Source: Agreia sp. Leaf283 | GTDB lineage: Bacteria > Actinomycetota > Actinomycetes > Actinomycetales > Microbacteriaceae | Length of the DNA: 64,000 nt | Assembly (NCBI RefSeq): GCF_001422485.1 | Contig: NZ_LMNF01000001.1 | Coordinates: 1,314,250-1,378,249, forward strand | Direction: 5' to 3' | In this document: one piece after another, positions 33,803 through 43,600 of the stretch | How positions within the stretch are numbered: position 1 is the stretch's first letter | Layout of the letters: each line of letters opens with the position of its first letter | Translations under genes and position numbers: made by a program | The notes under the pieces: model-generated | The model's input: the letters and a program-made list of their open reading frames with translations, nothing else | What the model was told of the DNA's origin: nothing | Databases searched by the model: none

Positions 33803-34471
33803 TCAGGGCCCGCCCCGCCAGTGGTCGATGCGGTGCTTGTCGGGGGTGAAGCCGTGGTCGACGCCCCAGAGCACCGCCTGCGTGCGGCTGGATGCCCCGA
33901 TCTTGCGGTAGATGCTGCGGATGTAGCTCTTCACCGTGTTGGGGCTGAGGTAGGTGAGCTGCGCGACCTCGGCGTTGCTCTTGCCCTGGGTGATGAGCGC
34001 GAGGATCTCGGACTCGCGGTCGGTGATGCCCTCGTTCCGCCCGGGCCAGTCGAGGCCGGATGCCGGGCTCGCGCGACGGGGAGGGTCGCTGATCACCATC
34101 TCGCCGGCATGGATGCGCTCGAGCGACGCCACGAGCTCGCGGGCGGGAAGCGTCTTCGACAGGTACCCGTGCACACCCTGCTGCTGCGCGCCTTCGACGA
34201 GATCGGGGTGGAAGTTCCAGGTGTACATCACGACCTTGCCCGCCCGGGGGCTCGCGACGAGGGCACTGATCTCGTCGTGGTCGGACTCGGGCTGGGCGAA
34301 CGAGTCGTACATGACGATGTCGACAGTGTCGCTGAGCTCTGTCGTGGCGTCGATCTCGGCGACGACCACGCGGTCGGAGTAGGAGTCGAACATGTGGGCG
34401 AGCCCGACCAGCACCACGTCGTAGTCGTCGACGAGGGCGACGGTGAGGGGTCGCGTGCTCGTGGCTGCCAT
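33803..34471 (-). CDS. Orphan NarL/LuxR-type response regulator
   Basis: A 222-residue regulator with receiver domain (VALVDDYDVVLVGLAHMFDS, probable phosphoacceptor Asp56 in IVMYDSF, lysine in GYLSKTLPA) and a C-terminal LuxR helix-turn-helix (ITDRESEILALITQGKSNAE, then LSPNTVKSYIRSIYRKIGAS). No sensor kinase gene is adjacent. A perfect 18-bp palindrome lies 12 bp upstream of its start and is a good candidate for its own binding site; the divergent gene encodes a stress-type membrane protein. The stop is one base from the convergent budA stop. Confidence 0.9.
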   Translation of the reverse strand: MAATSTRPLTVALVDDYDVVLVGLAHMFDSYSDRVVVAEIDATTELSDTVDIVMYDSFAQPESDHDEISALVASPRAGKVVMYTWNFHPDLVEGAQQQGVHGYLSKTLPARELVASLERIHAGEMVISDPPRRASPASGLDWPGRNEGITDRESEILALITQGKSNAEVAQLTYLSPNTVKSYIRSIYRKIGASSRTQAVLWGVDHGFTPDKHRIDHWRGGP

Positions 34472-34482
34472 GGGGTAGAACT

Positions 34483-34500
34483 TACACCCCTAGGGGTGTA
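34483..34500. promoter_or_regulatory. 18-bp perfect palindrome, likely LuxR-type operator
   Basis: TACACCCCTAGGGGTGTA is exactly self-complementary. It is 12 bp upstream of the response-regulator start and 100 bp upstream of the divergent GlsB-type gene. Confidence 0.7.
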
Positions 34501-34599
34501 TTTCCCAGCCTGCGAAGGTGATTGATTGGGTACACCGTTCGACACCCGGACGGCGAAACCGTGCATTCACAACGCACTTCACCTGAAGAGGTCATCATC

Positions 34600-34878
34600 A
34601 TGCTCGGACTCATCATCAGCATCCTCGTCGTCGGCATCATCGCCGGCGCCATCGCCCGCCTCGTCGTGCCCGGCAAGCAGAACCTGTCGATCGGCATGAC
34701 CATCGTGCTGGGCGTCGTCGGCTCCTTCGTCGGCGGATTCCTCGGCTTCCTGATCTTCGGCGCCGACGCCCAGGAGGGCTTCTTCCAGCCCGCCGGCATC
34801 ATCGGATCGATCATCGGCGCGATCATCGTGCTCATCATCTGGATCCAGGTGCGCGGCCGCAGCACTGCCCGCCGCTAG
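34600..34878 (+). CDS. GlsB/YeaQ/YmgE family membrane protein (transglycosylase-associated)
   Basis: A 92-residue protein with three helices, glycine-rich as usual for the family: LGLIISILVVGIIAGAIARL, MTIVLGVVGSFVGGFLGFLI and IIGSIIGAIIVLIIWIQVRG. The basic tail RGRSTARR is typical. These proteins are often induced by general or envelope stress; the exact role is not established. ATG 34600 follows a GAAGAG site. The divergent LuxR-type regulator and the palindrome between them suggest linked control. Confidence 0.88.
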   Translation: MLGLIISILVVGIIAGAIARLVVPGKQNLSIGMTIVLGVVGSFVGGFLGFLIFGADAQEGFFQPAGIIGSIIGAIIVLIIWIQVRGRSTARR

Positions 34879-34894
34879 CAAGTGCTTCATGACG

Positions 34895-34933
34895 ACAGAA
34901 GCCCGTCTGACCTCTGGTCGGACGGGCTTCTGT
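34895..34933. terminator. Strong bidirectional rho-independent-type terminator
   Basis: Arms ACAGAAGCCCGTC (34895-34907) and GACGGGCTTCTGT (34921-34933) are perfect and continue inward with a wobble to a small loop. GTTGTGTGTG follows. It lies between the GlsB-type gene and the oppositely oriented tRNA gene, so it can end both transcripts. Confidence 0.88.
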
Positions 34934-34943
34934 TGTGTGTGAG

Positions 34944-35014
34944 AGCGGATGACGGGAATCGAACCCGCGCTATCAGCTTGGGAAGCTGAAGTTCTACCAT
35001 TGAACTACATCCGC
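34944..35014 (-). tRNA. tRNA-Gly (anticodon CCC)
   Basis: Read on the reverse strand, the acceptor stem GCGGATG/CATCCGC closes a 71-nt cloverleaf with the D region AGTTCAATGGTAGAACT, the anticodon stem TCAGC/GCTGA around loop TTCCCAA, and the T loop GGGTTCGATTCCC. The anticodon is CCC, reading GGG. The discriminator base is U, as in other bacterial glycine tRNAs. CCA is not encoded. Confidence 0.96.
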
Positions 35015-35079
35015 GTGGCCTGCATTCGTGCCGCAGGCATCCATAGCCTAACCGACGATCGGCGCGGAGTCGCGATGCG

Positions 35080-36456
35080 TCAGAGGCTCGCGAGTTCGAC
35101 CACGATGTCGTCGACGGCCTTGTCGTGCCAGCCGCGCAGCTGCTTCGACGAGTCCCAGAAGACGGATGCGTAGGGCAGCCAGGCGGTCACGATGCTGCCG
35201 ATCGTGAAGGCGGCGAGGATCAGCCCGCGCAGCAGCGCCCGCCCGAAGCCGATCGGTCCGGGCGACGAGAATCCGACCACCTCGATGCGCATGATCCGCT
35301 TGCCGGGGGAGGCGCCGCGCGTTCCGACGAGCCAGGCGACGACGAGGAACCAGCCGAGGCTCACCGCGACCACGCCCACGAGGGCCAGAGCGACGACGAG
35401 CGTGCCCGCGTCGGGACGAGGTGTCGCCGATGCGTACGCCGCTGCCGGCCACACGAAGAGCAGCGCGGCCGCGGTCACGATGAGGGTGGTGATGGCCCGA
35501 TCGATCAGGAAGGCCGCCGCGCGCTTTCCGAACGATGCCGGCGTGCGCGTCGTCGGCGTCGTCGGCAGGGGCCGCCATCCCGGATCACCCGGGGGCATCT
35601 CGGGCTGCCGCGCGACGGTGTGCTCCGGAGGAGTCTGGGGCGCGGCGATCTGCGGGGCCGTGGGCTGGGCCGCTGCTGCGCTCTCAGATCGTGCGGCGAC
35701 CGGATGCCCGGGGCCGGGTTCCCAGTCGAACACCGGCAGGGCCGCCGGTCGGGCGGGCGGCTGCGCCAGCGCCGGGGGCAGAGACGCGACGAGCCCCGCA
35801 TCGGCGGGAGCCACGGGAGCAGGCGCGACGAAGGGCGAGGCCTGCGGTGCAGCCGGTCGCTGCTCGGATCGAGTCGGCAGCGCGGGCTCCGACACCGGCG
35901 CCGGCGCGGGCCCCGCATCCGACAGCGAGAACTCGACCGCTCCGGCGCGCGACTCGTCGGCGAGTACCCCGAAGCGATCGGAGAGCTGGGCGTCGACGAC
36001 CTCGCCGAGCAGTTCGAGCAGGTCGACGATGCGCTCCTGCACCCCGGGGTCGGCGCTGGTCACGGCCTGCCGGCCCAGCGCATCCGGATCGACCCCGGCC
36101 ACGCCGCCGACACCAGCCATACGGCCGACACCAGCCACGCCGCGATCCTGGCCCGTCACGCGCATCGCCGACACCCAGAGCTCGTCGACCGTGCCCACCG
36201 TGAGCTCGTCGACGATCTCGCGCCCGATGCGCACGCGCGCGTCGTGGCCGAGCCGGTCGAGGAGCGCCGGCCACGACGAGCGCTGCGTCTCGTCGGCGAG
36301 CTCGGGGTGGCGGCCGCGGCGGATCTCTCCGAGCACCACGTTCTGCACGCTCGTGAGCAGGGCCGCCCAGAGGGGGTCGGCGTCGAGTCCGGCGAGCTCC
36401 GACGGAAGAGTCGAGGGGGCGGAGAGAGCCCGGGCGAACGGGTCGGAGGCGTCCAT
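35080..36456 (-). CDS. RDD family membrane protein with long Pro/Ala-rich linker
   Basis: A 458-residue protein in three parts. The soluble N-terminal part (1-180) contains a small Gly/Val repeat, VAGVGRMAGVGGVAGVDP. A disordered Ala/Pro-rich linker covers about 180-315. The C-terminal RDD domain has helices beginning FGKRAAAFLIDRAITTLIVT and the conserved TRGASPGKRIMRIEVV loop, and ends GWHDKAVDDIVVELASL. RDD proteins are poorly understood; some act in ion transport. The N-terminal helical part is not a domain I recognise. Confidence 0.85.
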   Translation of the reverse strand: MDASDPFARALSAPSTLPSELAGLDADPLWAALLTSVQNVVLGEIRRGRHPELADETQRSSWPALLDRLGHDARVRIGREIVDELTVGTVDELWVSAMRVTGQDRGVAGVGRMAGVGGVAGVDPDALGRQAVTSADPGVQERIVDLLELLGEVVDAQLSDRFGVLADESRAGAVEFSLSDAGPAPAPVSEPALPTRSEQRPAAPQASPFVAPAPVAPADAGLVASLPPALAQPPARPAALPVFDWEPGPGHPVAARSESAAAAQPTAPQIAAPQTPPEHTVARQPEMPPGDPGWRPLPTTPTTRTPASFGKRAAAFLIDRAITTLIVTAAALLFVWPAAAYASATPRPDAGTLVVALALVGVVAVSLGWFLVVAWLVGTRGASPGKRIMRIEVVGFSSPGPIGFGRALLRGLILAAFTIGSIVTAWLPYASVFWDSSKQLRGWHDKAVDDIVVELASL

Positions 36457-36531
36457 CCGACCACCCTAGTGCGAGGCCCGATCCGCCCTGCAGGACTACG
36501 CATGTGGCCAGGCCCGCCACTTGGCTAGGCT

Positions 36532-37125
36532 ATGGCCGTGCTGCTATCCGATCGTGACATCAAAGCCGAACTCGACGAGGGCCGCATCGGCCTCGATCCC
36601 TACCAGCCCGAGCTGATCCAGCCCTCGAGCATCGACGTGCGCCTCGACCGCTTCTTCAGGCTGTTCGACAACCACAAGTACCCCTTCATCGACCCCGCCG
36701 AGGATCAGCCCGAACTCACGCGGCTCATCGAGGCCAAGCCCGACGAGCCGTTCATCCTGCACCCGGGGGAGTTCGTGCTGGGGTCGACATTCGAGCTCGT
36801 CACCCTGCCCGACGACATCGCCGCGCGGCTCGAGGGCAAGAGCTCGCTGGGCCGACTCGGCCTGCTGACCCACTCCACCGCCGGATTCATCGACCCCGGC
36901 TTCTCCGGCCACGTCACCCTCGAGCTGTCGAACGTGGCGACGCTGCCGATCAAGCTCTGGCCGGGCATGAAGATCGGCCAGCTCTGCTTCTTCCGCCTGT
37001 CGAGCCCTGCCGAGAAGCCCTACGGTTCAACGGAGTACGGCTCCCGCTATCAGGGCCAGCGCGGCCCCACGGCCTCGCGCTCGCACCTCAACTTCCACAG
37101 AACAGACGTCTCCCAGGCCGACTGA
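36532..37125 (+). CDS. dcd: dCTP deaminase, bifunctional dUMP-forming type
   Basis: A 197-residue nucleotide-pool enzyme that in actinobacteria converts dCTP directly to dUMP, supplying thymidylate synthesis while avoiding dUTP build-up. Conserved motifs are EGKSSLGR (101-108), [13 protein letters not shown] (114-126) and the catalytic glutamate at about 131 in VTLELSNVA. The C-terminus [12 protein letters not shown] closes over the nucleotide. The sequence is very close to the mycobacterial bifunctional type as I remember it. The gene stands alone, convergent with the Mrp operon. Confidence 0.96.
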   Translation: MAVLLSDRDIKAELDEGRIGLDPYQPELIQPSSIDVRLDRFFRLFDNHKYPFIDPAEDQPELTRLIEAKPDEPFILHPGEFVLGSTFELVTLPDDIAARLEGKSSLGRLGLLTHSTAGFIDPGFSGHVTLELSNVATLPIKLWPGMKIGQLCFFRLSSPAEKPYGSTEYGSRYQGQRGPTASRSHLNFHRTDVSQAD

Positions 37126-37137
37126 CCACTGGCGGGT

Positions 37138-37197
37138 GTTGCCCTGCGCGACGGATGTTACCGGTCGCCCGGGCACATCCGTCGCCCTCGGTAACAG
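37138..37197. repeat. Palindromic repeat family D, copy 2
   Basis: Inner arms CGACGGATGTTACC (37149-37162) and GGGCACATCCGTCG (37171-37184) and outer arms TGTTGCC/GGTAACA (37138-37144 and 37190-37196) give a two-part stem. It lies between the convergent dcd and mrpG genes. Confidence 0.86.
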
Positions 37198-37225
37198 ACA
37201 GGGCGGATGCGCGCGGGCGGGCCGG

Positions 37226-37612
37226 CTACTCCGGGCGGGCGGCCGGGTCCGTCGCCAGGTCCTGGCTGGCGCGGTCGACCACGTCGGCGAGTTCGTCGGT
37301 GAGCAGCAGCTCGCGGCGCAGGTGGCGTGTGCGGTAGGCGGCACGGCCGATCATGTGCACGGCGACCGGGGCCGTGAGCATCTGGAAGAGCATCACCAGG
37401 AACAGCGTGGAGACCGTGGCCCAGTTGCGCTGCTCGAGCGCGATGGCGAGCAGGATGAACGCCAGCCCCGCGATCTGCGGCTTCGTCGCCGCGTGCATGC
37501 GCGAGAGGGCGTCGGGAAAACGCAGGAGCCCGATGCCGGCCGCGAGGCTGAGCAGCGCGCCGATGAGCAGACAGACAGCGGAGGCGACCTCGAACCAGGC
37601 GTCGGCGGTCAT
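37226..37612 (-). CDS. mrpG: Mrp-type Na+/H+ antiporter subunit G
   Basis: A 128-residue small membrane subunit, the last gene of the operon. Three helices are visible, with the family motif GIGLLRFPDALSRMHAATKP at about residues 26-45. It is part of the multisubunit Mrp complex that exports Na+ in exchange for H+. The start overlaps the mrpF stop (ATGA). The charged C-terminal tail (RRELLLTDELADVVDRASQD) is cytoplasmic. Confidence 0.93.
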   Translation of the reverse strand: MTADAWFEVASAVCLLIGALLSLAAGIGLLRFPDALSRMHAATKPQIAGLAFILLAIALEQRNWATVSTLFLVMLFQMLTAPVAVHMIGRAAYRTRHLRRELLLTDELADVVDRASQDLATDPAARPE

Positions 37613-37944
37613 TTCTCGCCCCCTGCCAGCTCGTCGAGCGACGGATCGAGGGGAGAGGTGCCTCTATCTGCCTGCTTCGCCTCGGCCTCCTTCTGCTTCG
37701 TCGCGAACCTGGCCACGCTGACCGAGCCGACGAAGGCGAACATGGCGAGCACGAGGGCGACGGGAAGGGTGCGCGTGTGATGGTTGTAGACCATCTCCGC
37801 CCCCAGAACGCAGATGAGGGTCGAGAGCAGCATGTCTGCGGCCACCATGCGGTCGAGGATGGAGGGTCCGCGCCAGATGCGCACGACGGCGAAGAGCGCG
37901 GCGACCGCGAAGAGGGCTCCGGCCACGTAGACGACGATGTTCAT
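37609..37944 (-). CDS. mrpF: Mrp-type Na+/H+ antiporter subunit F
   Basis: A 111-residue subunit from ATG 37944. Three helices, with the conserved RIWRGPSILDRMVAADMLLS segment (about 23-42), match MrpF/PhaF. A 30-residue charged tail follows helix 3. The start overlaps the mrpE stop by four bases and the stop overlaps the mrpG start, showing tight coupling. Confidence 0.93.
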   Translation of the reverse strand: MNIVVYVAGALFAVAALFAVVRIWRGPSILDRMVAADMLLSTLICVLGAEMVYNHHTRTLPVALVLAMFAFVGSVSVARFATKQKEAEAKQADRGTSPLDPSLDELAGGEK

Positions 37945-38591
37945 TCCGGGTATCCCCCTTCTGGTGTGTACTGCTCGGCGGGAACGATCGGATGCCGCGA
38001 CTCCCAGGCGCTCTGCCGTCGCCCGGTGATGAGCGGAGGAAGCGACCGCTCGGCTCGCGACATGTTGACGCGGCGCACGTCGTCGCGCGATCCGATGGCG
38101 CGCACGATGCGCTCCTCGACCGCGACGACGCCAGCGCGAACCTGCTCGACGTCCTCCGGGGTCTCGGTTCCCAGCGCGTGCAGGTACAGGATGTCGTCCT
38201 GCCGGTCGGCCTCGACGATCAGCGAGCCGGGAACCAGCGATACGGCCAGGGCGGTGAGAGTGAGGCTGAGGTCGGACTTCGTCGACAGCTGCACGGCGAT
38301 GATGGAGCTCGTCGGCACGCGTCGCGGGTCGATCGCCATCCACGCCACCTGGAACGACGCTCGAACGAGATCGAAGACGAATCTCGCCAGGAACAGGAGC
38401 ACGCCGAGCGGGTTCACCCGGTCGGGCAGCTCGACGGGCGGCAGGTAGAAGACCCGGGTCACGAGCAGGGCGAGCACCAGTCCCGTGACGATGCTGAGCA
38501 CCGACACCTGGTCCCAGAGGAAGAGCCAGAGCACCACGAGCCAGACGAGCAGCGGCACCTGGCGCCAGATCGACCCCTTCATGCGGCTCAC
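37941..38591 (-). CDS. mrpE: Mrp-type Na+/H+ antiporter subunit E
   Basis: A 216-residue subunit. GTG 38591 overlaps the mrpD stop as GTGA; ATG 38582, three codons on, is an alternative. The helices LLVWLVVLWLFLWDQVSVLS and PLGVLLFLARFVFDLVRASF precede the conserved soluble part SLTLTALAVSLVPGSLIVEA and YLHALG. The C-terminal tail of about 70 residues is longer than in Bacillus MrpE. Confidence 0.91.
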   Translation of the reverse strand: MSRMKGSIWRQVPLLVWLVVLWLFLWDQVSVLSIVTGLVLALLVTRVFYLPPVELPDRVNPLGVLLFLARFVFDLVRASFQVAWMAIDPRRVPTSSIIAVQLSTKSDLSLTLTALAVSLVPGSLIVEADRQDDILYLHALGTETPEDVEQVRAGVVAVEERIVRAIGSRDDVRRVNMSRAERSLPPLITGRRQSAWESRHPIVPAEQYTPEGGYPE

Positions 38592-40165
38592 GAGACGCCT
38601 CCGTTGGGGAAGACGAGCGAGATGTAGTCTGCGGGCTGCTCGAGGTTCTGGGCCGCGCGGGTGGCCATGGAGTACAGGGGCCCGGCGAAGACGGTGAGGG
38701 CCAGACTCACGGTGACCATGGCCACGGTGGCACCGATCATGATGCGCGGCGACGCCTTGGTCTCCTGAACGTCGGCCGACTCGTCGGGCGCCTCTTCGAT
38801 GCGGTCGAGCGCCGGCGACTCCTCTTCGTGCGCCTCGCGCTTGGGGCGCCAGAACGCGAGGCTCCACGCGCGCATGAGCGCGTAGAGAGTGAGCAGCGAG
38901 GTGAGCGCTCCGGCGCCGATGAGCACCCAGATGAGCGGCGACGGCGTCTGCGCTCCGGCCTCGAACAGGCCCAGCTTGCCGATGAAGCCCGAGAACGGCG
39001 GGATGCCTCCGAGGTTGAGCGCGGGAACGAAGAACAGCACCGCGATCACGGGCGAGGCCTTGAGCAGTCCGCCGAGTCTGTTGAGCGCGGTGGTTCCGCC
39101 CTGTCGCTCGACGAGTCCCGTCGCGAGGAACAGCGTGGTCTGCACCGTGATGTGGTGGATCACGTAGTAGATCGTGGCGCCGAGACCGGCCACCGTTCCG
39201 ATCGCGATGCCGAAGATCATGTAACCGATGTGGCTGACCAGCGTGAACGACAGCATCCGCTTGATGTCGGATTGCGCGACGGCACCCAGGATGCCGATCA
39301 CCAGGGTGAGCAGCGCGACGACGAGCAGCACGGTCTGCAGGGTGTTGCCCGGGAACAGGATGGTCTCGGTGCGGATGATCGCGTAGACGCCGACCTTGGT
39401 GAGCAGGCCCGCGAACACCGCCGTGACCGGCGCCGGGGCCGTGGGGTAGGAGTCGGGCAGCCAGAACGAGAGGGGGAAGACGGCCGCCTTGATTCCGAAC
39501 GCCACCAGCAGCATGATCTGCAGCACGAGCTGGATGTCGGCGGGCAGCTCGCCGAGGCGCACCGACAGCTGGGCGATGTTCACGGTTCCAGTGGCGCCGT
39601 AGATCATGGCGATCGACGCCAGGAAGAGCATCGACGACACGAGGCTCACGATGATGTACGTGATGCCGGCCTTGATGCGCGCCTGGGTTCCGCCGAGGGT
39701 GAGCAGCACATAGCTCGCCACGAGCAGGATCTCGAAGCTTACATAGAGGTTGAACAGGTCGCCCGCGACGAAGGCGTTGAAGACCCCGGCAGCCAGGATC
39801 AGGTAGCTCGGGTGGTAGATCGACACGGGCGTCTCGCGGTCGCCGTCGGCCATGCCCTGGCCGACCGAGAACACGAGAACGCACAGCAGCACGATCGACG
39901 AGATCAGCAGCATCAGCGCCGAGAGCCTGTCGACCACCAGCACGATGCCGAAGGGCGCCGACCACCCGCCGACCGTCACGGCGTGGCCGCCGGTCTGGTC
40001 GGTGAGGTAGACGAGGGCGGCACTCGTGAGCACGACGAGCGACAGCACCGTGATGGAGAACGTGACCTGCAGTCGCGGACGGCGGCCCGCCACGAGGGCG
40101 CCCGCAGCACCGATGAGGGGCAGCAGCACGACGAGGGGGATGAGGGAGTTCATCAGCGCGGTCAC
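38588..40165 (-). CDS. mrpD: Mrp-type Na+/H+ antiporter subunit D
   Basis: A 525-residue, about 14-helix subunit related to the proton-pumping subunits of complex I. GTG 40165 overlaps the mrpC stop as GTGA. The core shows LVVDRLSALMLLISSIVLLC, FNLYVSFEILLVASYVLLTL (with the conserved helix-5 glutamate) and GIKAAVFPLSFWLPDSYPTA (with the conserved helix-7 lysine), then VAQSDIKRMLSFTLVSHIGY. A cytoplasmic Glu-rich insert (REAHEEESPALDRIEEAPDE) precedes the last helix. Confidence 0.94.
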   Translation of the reverse strand: MTALMNSLIPLVVLLPLIGAAGALVAGRRPRLQVTFSITVLSLVVLTSAALVYLTDQTGGHAVTVGGWSAPFGIVLVVDRLSALMLLISSIVLLCVLVFSVGQGMADGDRETPVSIYHPSYLILAAGVFNAFVAGDLFNLYVSFEILLVASYVLLTLGGTQARIKAGITYIIVSLVSSMLFLASIAMIYGATGTVNIAQLSVRLGELPADIQLVLQIMLLVAFGIKAAVFPLSFWLPDSYPTAPAPVTAVFAGLLTKVGVYAIIRTETILFPGNTLQTVLLVVALLTLVIGILGAVAQSDIKRMLSFTLVSHIGYMIFGIAIGTVAGLGATIYYVIHHITVQTTLFLATGLVERQGGTTALNRLGGLLKASPVIAVLFFVPALNLGGIPPFSGFIGKLGLFEAGAQTPSPLIWVLIGAGALTSLLTLYALMRAWSLAFWRPKREAHEEESPALDRIEEAPDESADVQETKASPRIMIGATVAMVTVSLALTVFAGPLYSMATRAAQNLEQPADYISLVFPNGGVS

Positions 40166-40605
40166 GATGTCTTCGCCTCCGCTCGGCCTTCGAATTCGGT
40201 GTCTTCGTCCGAGCCGTCTTCGGCCTCGGTGCTCTCCTCGTCGTCGATGGAGCTGCCGCCCACGGCCGCGTCGGCGGCGTCGGTCGTGACCACGTCGGCC
40301 CGGGCGATGCGCCACGAGCGGTAGATGAGGGCGAGCAGGAACGCCGAGACACCGAAGGTGATGACGATGGCGGTCAGGATGAGCGCCTCGGGCAGCGGAT
40401 CGTGCATCTCGGACGGCTCGACGCCGTCGGCCACGATCGGGGCGAGGCCGGCGGGCCCGGCGATGATCAGGATCAGGAGGTTCGTCGCGTTGCCGACCAG
40501 CAGGAAGCCGAGGAGCATGCGGGTCATGCTGCGGCCGAGCAGCAGGTAGACGCCGCCCGCGTACAGCACGGCCATCAGCAGGATCAGAACCAGGGAGGCG
40601 CTCAT
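40162..40605 (-). CDS. mrpC: Mrp-type Na+/H+ antiporter subunit C
   Basis: A 147-residue subunit homologous to NuoK. Three helices: LVLILLMAVLYAGGVYLLLG, MLLGFLLVGNATNLLILIIA and ALILTAIVITFGVSAFLLAL, with the PLPEALILTAIVI motif. The C-terminal 45 residues are strongly acidic (EESTEAEDGSDEDTEFEG), an addition not found in the short forms. The start overlaps the mrpA stop. Confidence 0.93.
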   Translation of the reverse strand: MSASLVLILLMAVLYAGGVYLLLGRSMTRMLLGFLLVGNATNLLILIIAGPAGLAPIVADGVEPSEMHDPLPEALILTAIVITFGVSAFLLALIYRSWRIARADVVTTDAADAAVGGSSIDDEESTEAEDGSDEDTEFEGRAEAKTS

Positions 40606-43600
40606 CGGGGGCTCCTCTCGGGGGACGTCGGTGTGTCGGATGCGGGCGCATCGGGTGCGCTGCTCAGCGAGTTCACCTCGTGGGCTCCGGGAAGGCCGTC
40701 GTCGTCACTGCTCTCGTCGTCGTGGTCCTCCTCCTGCTGCCGGTCGATCTCGGCTCCGAGGCTGCGCAGGATGTCGAGGGCGAGACCGACGACGACCAGG
40801 TAGACGCCGATGTCGAAGAGCGTCGAGGTGACGAACTCGATGTGCCCGACCACGGGGATCTCGGCCTCGAACCACGTGGAGGTGAGCGCGTCGACGCCGA
40901 AGAAGATGGGCACGAGGGCGGTGCCCCCGGCGAAGAGCACGCCGAAACCGAGCAGCTTTCCGGCGTCGATCGGCGCGGCCTCACCGAGTTCGAAGCGCCC
41001 CGCGGCGAGGTAGCGGGCGACGAAGGCGAGCCCTGCCACGAGCCCTCCGGCGAATCCGCCGCCGGGGAGGTTGTGGCCGGCGAAGAGCAGGTAGACCGAC
41101 ACGACGATGGCCGAGTGGAACAGCAGCCGCACGACGACCTCGAGGATGATCGATCGGTTCTCGGGGGCGAGCGTCTTTCCTGCCAGCAGCCAGGGAGTGC
41201 GCTGCCCGGACCCCTCCTGCGAGGGTGCGGCCCCGTCGGGAGTGGCCCCGGCGCTCGCGGTCGCCTCGATCGGCGCCTCGGCCAGCCGGCCGCGACGGGC
41301 GAACCAGCGCGGCCGCTCTGTCTCGGGTCCGAGCCTCGGCATGTCGCCACTGCGGCGGGAGAGGAACACGAGGCTCGCGACACCGGTGGCGGCGACCACG
41401 AGCACGCTCATCTCGCCGAGGGTGTCCCACCCGCGGATGTCGACGAGCAGCACATTCACGACGTTGCGTCCGTGCCCGCCCTCGTAGGCGAGCTGGGGGA
41501 ACTGCAGCGAGATGGGCTCGGCGATGCGGGAGCCGAGGGCGACCACGGCCACGACCGACATCAGGATGCCGACGCCCACGCCGATGACGGCCCGCACGAC
41601 GCGGTGCCGCCGGCCGTGGTCCTGCCCGATGGCCGACGGCAGACGGCGCAGCACGAGAACGAAGGTCACGAGCGTGACGGTCTCGACGAGTGCCTGCGTC
41701 AGCGCCAGGTCGGCGGCGCCCTGCAGCGCGAAGAGCGCGGCCATGCCGTAGCCGGTCACGCCCACGAGCACCACGGCCATAAAGCGCTTCTGTGCCCGGG
41801 CGGCGGCGATGGTCGCGACGCCCATGACGATCGCGATGGGCAGCTGCGCCGGCGAATCCCAGATTCGGAATGAGCCGGGCAGCTCGCCGACGAGCACGAG
41901 CGCGGTGCCGACCGCCGCTATGAGCACGACGAGGATGGTCGCGACGTAGATCGGAAGCGATCCGGTCTGGGTCACCCGCGTGAGGCGCACGGCTCCGCGG
42001 TCGACGAGGTGCACGATGCGGCTGTAGCCGCGGGCCGAGTCGATCAGCGACGGCACGCGGCCCTGGATGGCGGACACCCGGGTGCGTGCGGCGAAGAGGG
42101 CGAGTCCGAGAACGAGGGTGACCGCCGAGATGCCGAGGGCCGGCTCGAGACCGTGCCACAGGGCCAGATGGGCCGCATCCGGGGCCTCTGACGACACGGA
42201 CGACGCCTCGCCGCTGAGCGGCGGAACGGTGTCGGCATACAGTCCGAAGAGCGGGTCGAGCAGCGGGGAGGCGATGCCGAGGCCGAGGCTCGTGAGGGCG
42301 AGGATCGCGGGCGAGATGAGGAAGTCGACGTGCTCGTGCACGAACTCGGCGGGCTCGACGCCGGGCTTCGACGCGAAGGCGCCCCACAGGAAGCGCGCGG
42401 TGTACGCAACGGTGAGAATCGAGCCGACGGAGACGCCGATGAGGGCGACGAGCCCGAGCGGAGCCCCGTGCTCGGCGTCTTCGAGCAGGGCCGTGAACGT
42501 GGCCTCTTTCGCCACGAAGCCGAGCAGGGGAGGCAGGCCCGCCATCGACGCGGCGGCGAGGGTGGCGACGATCGCCAGCAGGGGCGCCTGCCGACCGAGT
42601 CCGCTGATCTTGCGCAGGTCGCGGGTGCCGAGGCGGTTGTCGATGATGCCGACCACGAGGAACAGGGTGGCCTTGAAGAGGGCGTGGCCGGTGATGAGCG
42701 TGATGCCGGCGAGCGCGGCGTTGCGGGTGCCGTAGCCCACGACCACGGTGAGGAAGCCGAGCTGGCTGACGGTTCCATAGGCGAGCAGCAGCTTCAGGTC
42801 GTGCTGGCGCAGGGCCCGCCATCCGCCCACCAGCATGGTCAGAACGCCGACCGCCACGAGCAGCGGCCGCCACCCGGGGGTGTCTCCGAACGCGGGAACC
42901 AGCAGGGCGATCAGGAAGATGCCGGCCTTCACCATCGCCGCAGCGTGCAGGTAGGCGCTCACCGGGGTCGGCGCGGCCATGGCGGAGGGCAGCCAGAAAT
43001 GCAGGGGAACCTGGGCCGACTTCGACAGTGCTCCGACGAGCACGAGAATCACGGCGACCGTGACGAGACCGGATGCCTGCGGCGGGTCTGCGACGATCTG
43101 CGACACCCGCGTGGTGCCCGATTCGACGGCGAGGATGACGACGCCCACCAGCATGGCGAGGCCGCCCGCCGTGGTCACGAGCAGCGCCTGGAGCGCGGCG
43201 CCCCTGCTCTTGCGCTTCGCGGTGTACTGGCCGATGAGCAGGTAGGAGAAGACGGTGGTCGCCTCCCAGAACATGAAGAGCACGTAGATGTCGTCGCTGA
43301 CGACGAGGCCGAACATGGCTCCGGCGAAGGCGAGGAGCACGCCGCTGAAGCGGCCGAGCCCGTCTTCGCCGCGGCGGAAGTAGCGGGCGCAGTAGAGCAC
43401 GACGAGTGTTCCGACGCCTGTGACGATGAGCGCCATCGTGAGCGAGAGGGCGTCGAGGCGGAACGCGAACGCGAGGTCGAGCTGCGGCACCCACGGGTGG
43501 AGCTCGGTGGGAGTCTCGCCTCGGGTCACGGCGGGGACCTGGAAGAGCAGTCCGACGAAGACGGCCGCGGGAACGAGTGCGGCGAACACGAACATACGAG

